In this document: positions 1-8,271 of the stretch, in pieces
Layout: every line of letters begins with the position of its first letter
Numbering within the stretch: the first letter of the stretch is position 1
Assembly: GCF_005497185.1 (NCBI RefSeq)
Contig: NZ_RJTN01000023.1
Location: 1-64,000 of the forward strand
From: Pectobacterium polonicum
Lineage (GTDB): Bacteria > Pseudomonadota > Gammaproteobacteria > Enterobacterales > Enterobacteriaceae
Direction of reading: 5' to 3'
DNA: 64,000 nucleotides
Notes under the pieces: model-generated
Databases searched by the model: none
The model's input: only the letters and a program-made list of their open reading frames with translations
Told to the model about the DNA's origin: nothing
Made by a program: the position numbers and the translations under genes

Positions 1-183
1 ATTTTTCCGCCCTCAGAAATGATCATTGTTCGTTAATGACAATGCCTTTTGGGATAGGCTCTAAGCAGAGTCGATGAAAGAAAGGCTATTCACTACAATA
101 ATAAAGGCTATGTATTCATGCTATTGGTTCATTACACGACATATTTGTTGCAAGCGCAGCTAATGCCAATAAAAGTGAATAAA

Positions 184-244
184 GATATCTCGTGATGCTA
201 AAAACCACCTTACGCCAAGGTGGTTTTTAGCATCACGAGATATC
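184..244. terminator. bidirectional terminator inside a perfect 28-bp inverted repeat
   Basis: Arms 184-211 and 217-244 are perfectly complementary over 28 bp around a 5-nt loop (ACGCC). The inner part is a standard intrinsic terminator on both strands (stem ACCACCTT/AAGGTGGT followed by TTTTT). It lies 36 bp beyond the stop of the chemoreceptor gene at 280-1839, so it can end that transcript and any rightward transcript from outside the window. The outer 15 bp of each arm extend the symmetry far beyond what a terminator needs. Confidence 0.85.
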
Positions 245-279
245 GACAAAGTTCACGCTAATAGCTGCCCCCCGCCGTT

Positions 280-1839
280 TTATCTTGCTCCCAGCGCCAA
301 ATAGCTACCCGCAGATTCATCTACACGAAATTGTTCGACGGTGCGCGACAGTTCTTGAGCCTGTTCGCTCAGAGAGTGTGCCGCAGCCAATGCTTCTTCA
401 ACTAAGGCCGCATTCTGTTCGGTGCTCTGATCCATCTGCGATATCGCAAGATTAACCTGCTCAATGCCCGAGCGCTGTTCTGCACTCGCCACGCTGATTT
501 CGCCCATCATAGAGGTTACACGGTGCACACTTTCAACCACTTCACTCATGGTATCGCCTGCCTGCTTCACGAAATCTGTGCCTTCCCCAACCTTGGCAAC
601 AGAATCATCAATCAAGCCTTTAATTTCTCTGGCTGCGGATGCCGAGCGCTGTGCCAGCGTGCGCACCTCACTCGCGACCACGGCGAAACCACGCCCTTGC
701 TCACCGGCACGTGCGGCTTCCACCGCCGCATTCAACGCCAGAATATTCGTCTGGAAAGCAATGCTGTCAATCACACCGATGATATCCACAATTTTACGCG
801 ATGAGAGACTGATCGAATCCATCGTCACGACAACCCGGCTGACAACATCACCGCCGCGAACGGCCACATCCGATGCCGATACAGCGAGTTCATTCGCATA
901 ACGCGCATTATCCGCGTTCTGTTTCACCGTTGCGGTCAGCTGTTCCATGGCCGCCGCCGTCTGTTCTAAGGCGCTGGCTTGCGATTCGGTACGCGCAGAC
1001 AAATCGCCGTTACCCGATGCAATCTGCGTCGACGCCGTGGCAATGGAGTTTGTGCTGCTGCGAACCTGATTCACCAGATGCGACAGGTTGTCACGCATTG
1101 CGCGGATAGCGTAAAGGATACTGGTTTGATCGCCCGGCTTCGTTTCAACATCCACGCGTAAATTGCCTTCCGCGATTTCGCGTACCACATCCACCGCGTA
1201 CTGTGGCTCACCGCCAAGCTGGCGCATCAGCGTGCGCAACATATTCCATGCAAACGCGGAAATAATTAGCAGCAGAACCAATCCTAAAGACAGTAAAATC
1301 AGCGCATTGCGCCAGAATGTTTGCTGGATATCGTCAATGTAATCACCGTAGCCAATCGTCCAGTCCCAAGGCTCGAATTTGATGACGGCATAGAGTTTCT
1401 CAACCTTATTCTGCTGCCCTGGGCGCGTCCCTTCCGCAATCACAGTGCCAATTCGCTTGCCTTGAAGCGAAGCGCGGTAGCGCTCTCCGGCTTCTTTACC
1501 GCCGCTGGCATCGACGATACCAACGCGCTTAGGGTTAGGGTGCACATAATTCACATCGTTCGTGTAACCGCGCACGAAGAAATAGCGATCCCCTTGATGG
1601 AAACTGGCTATCGCCCGTTTGGCTTCTTTCTCTGCTTCGTCGCGCGACAGTTGACCACTTTTCTCCAGGTCATACGCTTTCTGCGCCGCCGAATGAGCCA
1701 GTTCCACCAGCGTAGAGAGTTGGCCAGTGCGCTCGCTCATCATCGTGCTATAAAGCGTATTCAGCGCCACGGCAGATAAAATTAGCATCCCTAACAAGGT
1801 CGTACCGCATAGCAGTGCAATTCTGGTTCGTAGTTTCAC
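280..1839 (-). CDS. methyl-accepting chemotaxis protein with a single Cache sensor domain
   Basis: A 519-residue inner-membrane chemoreceptor that signals through CheW/CheA to the flagellar motor. Seen in the protein: TM1 about residues 8-28; a periplasmic sensor about 35-175 with GDRYFFV and a VHPNP motif typical of the sCache_2 fold; TM2 about 178-200; HAMP about 201-255; then the long cytoplasmic coiled coil with the conserved hairpin tip at about 361-390 ([20 protein letters not shown]). There is no C-terminal CheR-docking pentapeptide (it ends LALGAR). The sCache_2 fold usually binds small organic acids, but the ligand cannot be read from sequence. It is monocistronic, with a strong terminator directly downstream. 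The start chosen is followed by a basic residue and the first membrane segment. No clear sigma-28 promoter was found upstream by eye. Confidence 0.93.
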   Translation of the reverse strand: MKLRTRIALLCGTTLLGMLILSAVALNTLYSTMMSERTGQLSTLVELAHSAAQKAYDLEKSGQLSRDEAEKEAKRAIASFHQGDRYFFVRGYTNDVNYVHPNPKRVGIVDASGGKEAGERYRASLQGKRIGTVIAEGTRPGQQNKVEKLYAVIKFEPWDWTIGYGDYIDDIQQTFWRNALILLSLGLVLLLIISAFAWNMLRTLMRQLGGEPQYAVDVVREIAEGNLRVDVETKPGDQTSILYAIRAMRDNLSHLVNQVRSSTNSIATASTQIASGNGDLSARTESQASALEQTAAAMEQLTATVKQNADNARYANELAVSASDVAVRGGDVVSRVVVTMDSISLSSRKIVDIIGVIDSIAFQTNILALNAAVEAARAGEQGRGFAVVASEVRTLAQRSASAAREIKGLIDDSVAKVGEGTDFVKQAGDTMSEVVESVHRVTSMMGEISVASAEQRSGIEQVNLAISQMDQSTEQNAALVEEALAAAHSLSEQAQELSRTVEQFRVDESAGSYLALGAR

Positions 1840-2186
1840 TCTATTTTCTCTCTAATCTCTAAATTCTTTTCAGAAAATTCCGAAGAAAAAGTTACACTAC
1901 ATTGCCGCCTTGAGCCATACCATTCAGGTAGTAATGATAGATTTTTTAACAATAAATAATGAAAAATAACCCTATTCGCTCAAATAAAAACCACAATCGA
2001 GCAATAACGACTAAAAAAAGAAAAAAAATGATCGAAATCGAAATAAATTCGTAAGCGAGGTTACAAAAGTGACAGGGCACCAGATCGTTATCCGAACCCC
2101 ATGTATCGGTAAATCGCGTTGGTTGATTGATCTCTGTATCGATTGAACAGAGAGAGACAAAATCAGGATATTTGCCCCTTAAATAC
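1840..2186. other. intergenic region between chemoreceptor and rmf terminator
   Basis: AT-rich spacer containing the chemoreceptor promoter region. A leftward 93-codon open frame at 1946-2227 runs through the rmf terminator and is hydrophobic only because of the A/T-rich DNA; I do not accept it as a gene. No other structure was recognised. Confidence 0.5.
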
Positions 2187-2210
2187 AAAAGCCTCCGCGA
2201 AAGCGGAGGC
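2187..2210 (-). terminator. rmf terminator
   Basis: On the minus strand GCCTCCGC-TTTC-GCGGAGGC (2191-2210) is followed by TTTT (2190-2187), 24 bp past the rmf stop. It is a textbook intrinsic terminator. Confidence 0.85.
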
Positions 2211-2233
2211 GTTCCCTCTAGTGACAAGGCGCG

Positions 2234-2401
2234 CTAAGCGGTAACAGCCCTGTCCTCCATGGCTTTTCGCCAGCCTCCCAACCAGTAAGACCGGGCATTA
2301 ATTGATTGATAAGGACAAAATTCTTTTGGTCTACCGACAATACCGGCTTGATAACCACGTGAATGAGCCCGTTCAAGGCGATCGCGTTTCTGTCTCTTCA
2401 T
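2234..2401 (-). CDS. rmf: ribosome modulation factor
   Basis: A 55-codon gene starting MKRQKRDRLERAHSRGYQAG and ending RAVTA, stop at 2236-2234. It matches E. coli Rmf almost residue for residue, including the CPYQ and WLGGWR motifs and the length. RMF binds 70S ribosomes in stationary phase and, with HPF, forms inactive 100S dimers. The gene lies beside pqiC as in E. coli, and has its own terminator. It is highly basic, as expected for an rRNA-binding protein. Confidence 0.97.
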   Translation of the reverse strand: MKRQKRDRLERAHSRGYQAGIVGRPKEFCPYQSINARSYWLGGWRKAMEDRAVTA

Positions 2402-2581
2402 GCCTTATTTCCCTCATTATTTATCTGGTGGAAAGAAAACAATGATTACTTTATAAGCAACCACAGACTATCAATACCGATTCTGCCGCCAAAGGTCAAG
2501 GCGCAAAATTCACGCCAGTGTCATATTTGTGATCCAAAATAGGAATTTTCCCCATTAAATAACGAAAAAACATAACCATTT

Positions 2582-2640
2582 GAAAAAAATAAAAAACCTC
2601 TAAAAACGCAATGCAATCACAGCATTACACCTTTAGAGGT
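2582..2640 (-). terminator. pqiABC operon terminator
   Basis: Nested hairpin: outer arms ACCTCTAAA (2596-2604) and TTTAGAGGT (2632-2640), inner arms AATGC/GCATT. On the minus strand it is followed by a long T-rich run (TTTTTTATTTTTTT). It lies about 75 bp beyond the pqiC stop. The remaining 2402-2581 stretch holds the rmf promoter region, with no other recognisable feature. Confidence 0.8.
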
Positions 2641-2716
2641 CCGATTTTTAGAACCTTGGTTTTCGCGTTGTCGTTGTTTCAAACAACGATCAGAGAATGC
2701 CAAACCTCGGTAACGC

Positions 2717-3283
2717 TTAGTTAAGCGTACTTGCCTGCTGGGCAATCGACTGAGAAACCTGCTGCCAGCCTTGTGCCAACGTCCTTACCAGCGCGTCATA
2801 GCCATCTTCCGTTTGTGGCAGCACCACGCTAAAGGGGCGTTTAAGCACTTTTCCCTGATGGGTCAGCATCCATTCTCCACGGACGATAACATTGCCATCA
2901 TAACGGCCATGAAAGCCTGTGACAGAAACATTCAGCACAGCCTGTTCACTTCCCTGCGGCTGCGTGGTGACGATCCAACCAGGCAATTTATGCCCCAGAT
3001 TAGCCACCAACGCCTGTTGCAATTGCTGATCTAACGGGCTGGCCCACAGGTTATTACTGGCGATGACATACTGCACATCGTTAGTCTGGTAGACCAAACC
3101 CGCATTGACGAGATAATCCGCCACGCTGACATGTTCAACCCATAACGAATGCCCCTGAGTCATAGCCGTCTGCACCGTGCTGGTATCCGCGACTGTCGGC
3201 AACTGATAGTACGTTTTCTGCGTATTGCTACTGCTGCAAGCGCTCAATACCAGCACCAGAGCTAGCGTCCAGACTTTCATCAT
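2717..3283 (-). CDS. pqiC: PqiC outer-membrane lipoprotein (intermembrane transport)
   Basis: A 188-residue lipoprotein of the PqiC/YmbA family (ABC-type transport auxiliary lipoprotein). Seen: a short signal with lipobox LSAC (lipid-modified Cys16) followed by SSS, then one soluble domain. In E. coli PqiC forms a ring at the inner face of the outer membrane that receives the PqiB needle and contributes to phospholipid transport between the membranes. The start codon overlaps the pqiB stop (TAATG), indicating translational coupling; the second Met at 3280 is an equally possible start. It is the last gene of the pqiA-pqiB-pqiC operon. Confidence 0.95.
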   Translation of the reverse strand: MMKVWTLALVLVLSACSSSNTQKTYYQLPTVADTSTVQTAMTQGHSLWVEHVSVADYLVNAGLVYQTNDVQYVIASNNLWASPLDQQLQQALVANLGHKLPGWIVTTQPQGSEQAVLNVSVTGFHGRYDGNVIVRGEWMLTHQGKVLKRPFSVVLPQTEDGYDALVRTLAQGWQQVSQSIAQQASTLN

Positions 3284-4923
3284 TATTTTGCCCTCTTCGG
3301 CTGAGGATCTTGACTACCCGAAGCCTCAAACACCAACGCATTGCTTTTCTCGTTCAGGGTACGCAGCACAGGCTGTAATTCCCGCAAGACCTGATCCAGG
3401 CGTTGCATATCCGCCACCATCTTATTATACGCCGGTGAGCCAGGCTGGAAGCCTTTCATACTGCGATTCAGTTCAAGCAGCGTTTTTTGCATATCTTCCG
3501 GCAGATCCTGCATCGCTTTGCTAGATGTCAGTTTGTTCAACGTCGCCAACGTTTTTTGCATTTCGCGCAGCGTGGCCTGACTTTCCGCCAGCGTCTTCGT
3601 CGCTTCATTGACCATCGGGTTCAGCGGCAGATTATTCACTTTATCCAGCACTGCCATCAGCTTCTGCTGAATTTGAGACAGGCCACCGTCAATCGTCGGT
3701 AGGATCGGGTAACCATCAAAAACATAGAGCTGTTTATCAACCTTCTCTTTCGGATAAAAATCAAGATCGATATAAAGTGCGCCAGTGATCAGATTTGCCG
3801 ACTTCAGTGACGCACGTAACCCCTGTGATGGTGCCTGTTTCAGGTGCTGTTCTATGTCGAATGAGCCTCCAATCCTTTTCGCAAAACGCTCTGGTTCAAT
3901 GCGTATCAGCACCGGAATGCGGTAGTCGTCATCCAGATCCTGCTGCATATTGCGCGGGAAAAATGGCGCTTCAGCAACCGTTCCTAGTCGAATGCCGCGG
4001 AATTCAACTGGTGCCCCCGCCTGCAAACCACGGATCGATTCACTGAAGAACAGCAGATACTCTTTGTATTCAGTGTATAGCGAGTCCTGAATATTGCGTT
4101 GACTATCAAAAAGCCGATATTGCGCCATTGCCTTGGCTGCATCACCCAGTTCCCATCCCGACGGTACATCAAAGCTCACGCCACCGCTAAACAGCGTCGT
4201 CAGCGAGCCCATTTCGACACGCATTCCCTGTGCCGACATATCAAATGCGACGCCACTGTCTTTCCAGAAACGAACATTGGTCGTCACCAGACCGTCATAC
4301 GGCGCAGAGATAAACAGCTGATAGCGCATCTTACGTGCTTTCGGATCGAACTCGCTGGTTTCCACTGACCCCACCCGATAGCCACGGAACAGAACCGGAT
4401 CGCCCGCATTCAACTGGCCGGATTGTTCACTGTCCAGTATCACCCTGATACCTTTCGCATCCGGCGAGGCCAGCGGCGGCGCATCCAGCAGGGTAAACTC
4501 GCGTTTATCATCCTTATGGGCACCGGGCTGTAGCTCAATGTAAGCACCGGATAATAACGTCCCCAGACCGGACACCCCTTCCCGACCAATTTGCGGCTTT
4601 ACCACCCAAAAAGCAGAGTCCTGTTTTAATAATTTATCCATGCCATCATGCAGACGCGCTTTGATCTCCACCCGGTGAAGATCGTCGCTCAACACCACGC
4701 TCTCTACCACGCCAACATCTACGCTACGGCTTTTGATAGCAGTTTTGCCTGCTTCAATGCCTTCGGCGTTGCTGGTAATCAGCGTAATTTGCGGTCCCTG
4801 GTGGCTGAAATGGTAAAACAGTATCCAGGCACCGATTAGCACCGTGACAATCGGCACAATCCAGACCGGCGACCAGCGTTTAATCGTTTCTACATCCGCA
4901 ACGGCATGATTATCTTTCGCCAA
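3283..4923 (-). CDS. pqiB: PqiB MCE-domain intermembrane transport protein
   Basis: Inner-membrane-anchored MCE protein with one N-terminal TM (SPVWIVPIVTVLIGAWILFY) and three MCE/MlaD repeats followed by a long alpha-helical region (about residues 435-530). In E. coli it forms a hexameric syringe-like tube spanning the periplasm to PqiC. I place the start at a TTG codon (4923-4921): AAGGAG lies 7 nt upstream (4936-4931) and the product is then 546 residues, the same as E. coli PqiB. Upstream in-frame ATGs (4980, 4950, 4947) lie deeper inside pqiA, lack a ribosome site and add non-conserved residues. The gene overlaps the pqiA 3' end by 14 bp. Confidence 0.93.
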   Translation of the reverse strand: MAKDNHAVADVETIKRWSPVWIVPIVTVLIGAWILFYHFSHQGPQITLITSNAEGIEAGKTAIKSRSVDVGVVESVVLSDDLHRVEIKARLHDGMDKLLKQDSAFWVVKPQIGREGVSGLGTLLSGAYIELQPGAHKDDKREFTLLDAPPLASPDAKGIRVILDSEQSGQLNAGDPVLFRGYRVGSVETSEFDPKARKMRYQLFISAPYDGLVTTNVRFWKDSGVAFDMSAQGMRVEMGSLTTLFSGGVSFDVPSGWELGDAAKAMAQYRLFDSQRNIQDSLYTEYKEYLLFFSESIRGLQAGAPVEFRGIRLGTVAEAPFFPRNMQQDLDDDYRIPVLIRIEPERFAKRIGGSFDIEQHLKQAPSQGLRASLKSANLITGALYIDLDFYPKEKVDKQLYVFDGYPILPTIDGGLSQIQQKLMAVLDKVNNLPLNPMVNEATKTLAESQATLREMQKTLATLNKLTSSKAMQDLPEDMQKTLLELNRSMKGFQPGSPAYNKMVADMQRLDQVLRELQPVLRTLNEKSNALVFEASGSQDPQPKRAK

Positions 4924-6256
4924 CGGAAGACTCCTTATGAAGAACATCATCGCGACGATCCCACAGCAACCGGGGATCAAACATCATCGCAGCAAACATG
5001 GTCAGAATCACCACAGCCGCGAACAGTACCGCCCCTATGGCGGGATAAATACTCATCAGACGACCAATGCGCACCATCGCAGACAGTACAGCAATAACGA
5101 ACACATCAATCATCGACCAACGTCCAACAAACTCAACCATCTCATAGATGACGTGCATTCGCTCGCTGTCTTCCGTTTTTTTAGTTTTGCCATTGGCCTG
5201 CCAGCATAGCCAACCTAACGCCAGCATTTTTAGCGTCGGCACCATCACGCTGGCGATAAAAATCACTAGGGCGACAGGGTAAGATCCCATTCCCCACAGC
5301 AGGATAACACCTGACATGATCGTCGATCCCATTCGATCGCCGAAAGCTTCCGTCACCATAATCGGCATCAGATTCGAGGGGATATAGAGCATCACCGAGG
5401 TGATCAGCAACGCCAGCGTCCATTGCAGACTATGTTTCTTACGGACATGTCCACGTGAGTGACAACGCGGACATAGTAACTGGTTGGCTGGCAGAATAGC
5501 GGTGCAACATGAGCACGAGCGTAGCCCTTGCGATAGCCCGCTTTTCCCCAACATCGGGGGAGCGGGTAATGCGGGTGGCGGTACAATGTCATTCCACAAC
5601 CAACGGCGATCGAGGCTTTGGAAGGCCAGCAGTTGCAACAGACAGAACAGGACAAAAGGCATAAAGCTGGTGCCGATGCCAATGTCACCATAGGCCATCA
5701 GTTTGACAAAGCTGACCAACACGCCGGCCAGAAAAATCTCCGCCATGCCCCAGCTTTTAAGATGAAACAGCATCTTGCCCATGCCCTTTTTCAGTGCCAA
5801 CGGCAGCGATGCATGCAGGCAAAGCAAAATAAGGGTCGCCATACTGAAAGCAGGGACGAGTTGAACAAAAAGCATAAATAGAGTTGCGACGCTGGCGTAG
5901 TTTTCCGCCACCATCACTTTAGGAATCTGCATCAGGGTAATTTCGCTGGTGATTCCCGCCACGCGCATAGAAACGAAGGGGAAGAGGTTTGCCAGCAATA
6001 GCATGAACAGCGCGCTCACCGCGTAGCCAACCGGTCGTTTACGTGGTTCCGTCTGACGGCTGGTTAGTGCGGTTTTACAACGTGGGCAGGTCGCTTTCTG
6101 GCCGTGTAACAGCTCAGGTAACTCCACCAGCAGATCACACTGCGGACAAAGCATATAGTCATCATGGTGATGATGTTCGTGTTCAAGGCCATGTTCACCG
6201 TGTAGGCCATGCTCACGCTGAAGATTACAGTCATGCCGATCGTGATGGGAACACAT
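4910..6256 (-). CDS. pqiA: PqiA polytopic inner-membrane protein
   Basis: A 448-residue protein with two similar halves, each a zinc-ribbon (CPQC...CPRC near residues 37-60 and CSCC...CPRC near 245-265) followed by about four membrane segments. PqiA is the inner-membrane partner of PqiB in phospholipid transport and belongs to the paraquat-inducible family. The N-terminus is unusual: about 25 extra residues before the first zinc-ribbon are very rich in His (an HEHHHH run plus scattered HD/HE), where E. coli has only a short HHH stretch. It is the first gene of pqiABC, 101 bp after uup, with a strong hairpin in the gap. SoxS control is known in E. coli; no site was identified here. Confidence 0.95.
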   Translation of the reverse strand: MCSHHDRHDCNLQREHGLHGEHGLEHEHHHHDDYMLCPQCDLLVELPELLHGQKATCPRCKTALTSRQTEPRKRPVGYAVSALFMLLLANLFPFVSMRVAGITSEITLMQIPKVMVAENYASVATLFMLFVQLVPAFSMATLILLCLHASLPLALKKGMGKMLFHLKSWGMAEIFLAGVLVSFVKLMAYGDIGIGTSFMPFVLFCLLQLLAFQSLDRRWLWNDIVPPPALPAPPMLGKSGLSQGLRSCSCCTAILPANQLLCPRCHSRGHVRKKHSLQWTLALLITSVMLYIPSNLMPIMVTEAFGDRMGSTIMSGVILLWGMGSYPVALVIFIASVMVPTLKMLALGWLCWQANGKTKKTEDSERMHVIYEMVEFVGRWSMIDVFVIAVLSAMVRIGRLMSIYPAIGAVLFAAVVILTMFAAMMFDPRLLWDRRDDVLHKESSVGER

Positions 6257-6304
6257 ACGTCCTCTCCTTCAAAACTCGTCAGCTTCTGACTGAAAACATC
6301 TTCT

Positions 6305-6335
6305 ATCAATACGGGAGTTAACCTCCCGTATTGAT
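6305..6335. other. intercistronic hairpin between uup and pqiA
   Basis: Perfect 13-bp arms 6305-6317 and 6323-6335 with loop TTAAC. There is no U-tract on either strand, so it is probably not an efficient terminator. It may stabilise or separate the uup and pqiA messages, or partly attenuate read-through. Confidence 0.7.
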
Positions 6336-6357
6336 GACACAACACAAACAGCGCAGA

Positions 6358-8268
6358 TTAGCCGTTTTTCTGTGCTTCCAGCACTTCCCAGCGTTCAAAG
6401 CTAGTTTCCAGTTCGCTTTCCGCCTTTGCCAGAGCGGTCAACACCTGTTGCGTCTCTTCATGCGGACGGCTAAAGAAACCGCCGTCACTCATCTGCGCCT
6501 GTAATGATTCAATTTCCTGTTCCAGTTGCTCAAGACGCAGCGGTAACTGCTCTAATTCGCGCTGCTGGTTATAACTTAATTTCCCGGCACTTCGTTTAGC
6601 GGGCGGTGCGGTATTCGGTGTCGTCGCCGATGCGGTTACCGTCGGGGCCGCTGTCGTTCGCAGTGGTGTTGTCGTGGCACGCTGCTGTTGCGCATCGAAA
6701 TAACCGCCGACAAAACGGGAAATCTTGCCATCGCCTTCAAAGATCCAGCATTCAGTGACCGAATTATCCACGAACTGACGATCGTGGCTGACTAGCAGAA
6801 CGGTTCCCTGATAGCTTTCGATTAATTCTTCCAGCAGTTCCAGCGTTTCCACGTCCAGATCGTTGGTCGGTTCGTCCAGAATCAACAGGTTGCTAGGCTT
6901 GAGAAACAAACGTGCCAGCAGCAGACGGTTACGTTCCCCACCTGACAGCGCTTTTACCGGCGTCATCGCACGTTTCGGATGGAATAAGAAGTCCTGCAAG
7001 TAGCCCAGCACGTGACGTGAGCGGCCGTTAACCATCACTTCCTGCTTGCCTTCCGCCAGATTGTCCATCACCGTACGTTCTGGATCGAGTTCAGCACGAT
7101 GTTGATCGAAATAGGCAACTTCCAGCTTCGTGCCACAGTGCACACGTCCGCTGACAGGCTCTAACCCACCCAGCATCAATTTTAGCAGCGTAGTTTTACC
7201 GCAGCCATTCGGCCCTACCAACGCAATCTTGTCACCGCGCTGTACCTGAGCAGAGAAATTACGTGTCAGTATCTTATTGTCAATCTGGTAGCTGACGTCT
7301 TCCAACTCGAACACAATCTTGCCAGAGCGGGCAGCCTCTTCAACCTGCATTTTTGCAGAGCCCATGACTTCTCGACGCTGCGCACGATCCTGACGCATTG
7401 CCTTCAGCGCCCGCACGCGCCCTTCATTACGTGTACGTCGAGCCTTAATGCCCTGACGTATCCACACTTCTTCCTGCGCCAGTTTGCGATCGAACTCTGC
7501 ATTTTGCAGATCCTCAACCCGCAGCGCTTCTTCTTTCCCTTCCAGATATTTCTCGTAATTGCCCGGCCAGGAAACCAGTTTGCCACGGTCAAGATCGACA
7601 ATGCGGGTCGCCATATTGCGAATAAATGAACGGTCATGGGAGATAAAGACGATGCTGCCCTGGAACGTTTTCAGGAAGGTTTCCAGCCAGTCGATCGTCT
7701 CGATATCCAGATGGTTAGTCGGTTCATCCAGCAGCAGCACGCGCGGCGAACTCACCAGCGCTCTGCCAAGTGCCGCTTTACGCAGCCAGCCACCGGAAAG
7801 CGACGCCAGCGGTGCATCCGCGGACAGGCCTAGCTGTTCCAATACTTCATGAATGCGGCTTTCCAGTTGCCACAATCCCTGATGCTCTAGAACATCTTGC
7901 AACTTAGCTAACTGATTCAGGTTCTTTTCACTAGGGTCACTCTCTACCAGACGCAGCATGGCATGGTAATCCTTCAGGTAACCCGCCTGTGCTGCGACCC
8001 CTTCAGCAACAAAATCGAACACGCTACCGGCAACATCGCGCGGCGGGTCCTGTTGCAAACGGGCGACAATCAGATCCTGTTCATAGATGATGCGACCATC
8101 ATCCAGCGGAATGTCTTTAGCCAGAATTTTCAGTAGCGTCGATTTACCCGCGCCGTTACGCCCAACCAGACAAACGCGCTCATTTTCTTCGATATGGAGT
8201 TCGGTGTTATCCAACAGCGGCGCATCGCTAAACGACAGCCATGCACCTGAAACACTAATTAAAGACAT
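6358..8268 (-). CDS. uup: ABC-F ATPase Uup
   Basis: A 636-residue soluble ABC-F protein with two tandem ATPase domains: Walker A GRNGAGKST (about residue 37) and GPNGCGKTT (about 353), signatures LSGGW and LSGGE, and LLLDEPTNHLD and LILDEPTNDLD Walker B motifs. The inter-domain linker is the P-site tRNA-interaction type, and the C-terminal about 90 residues form the coiled-coil DNA/ribosome-binding tail typical of Uup. In E. coli uup mutants show raised precise excision of transposons, and Uup acts on ribosomes and in recombination-intermediate processing. The start lies 3 bp after the rlmL stop, so the genes are co-transcribed. Confidence 0.96.
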   Translation of the reverse strand: MSLISVSGAWLSFSDAPLLDNTELHIEENERVCLVGRNGAGKSTLLKILAKDIPLDDGRIIYEQDLIVARLQQDPPRDVAGSVFDFVAEGVAAQAGYLKDYHAMLRLVESDPSEKNLNQLAKLQDVLEHQGLWQLESRIHEVLEQLGLSADAPLASLSGGWLRKAALGRALVSSPRVLLLDEPTNHLDIETIDWLETFLKTFQGSIVFISHDRSFIRNMATRIVDLDRGKLVSWPGNYEKYLEGKEEALRVEDLQNAEFDRKLAQEEVWIRQGIKARRTRNEGRVRALKAMRQDRAQRREVMGSAKMQVEEAARSGKIVFELEDVSYQIDNKILTRNFSAQVQRGDKIALVGPNGCGKTTLLKLMLGGLEPVSGRVHCGTKLEVAYFDQHRAELDPERTVMDNLAEGKQEVMVNGRSRHVLGYLQDFLFHPKRAMTPVKALSGGERNRLLLARLFLKPSNLLILDEPTNDLDVETLELLEELIESYQGTVLLVSHDRQFVDNSVTECWIFEGDGKISRFVGGYFDAQQQRATTTPLRTTAAPTVTASATTPNTAPPAKRSAGKLSYNQQRELEQLPLRLEQLEQEIESLQAQMSDGGFFSRPHEETQQVLTALAKAESELETSFERWEVLEAQKNG

Positions 8269-8271
8269 CGG

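Noticed and set aside
1946-2227. 93-codon leftward ORF with a hydrophobic C-terminus
   Set aside because: It runs through the rmf terminator, has no ribosome site and its hydrophobicity follows from A/T-rich DNA.
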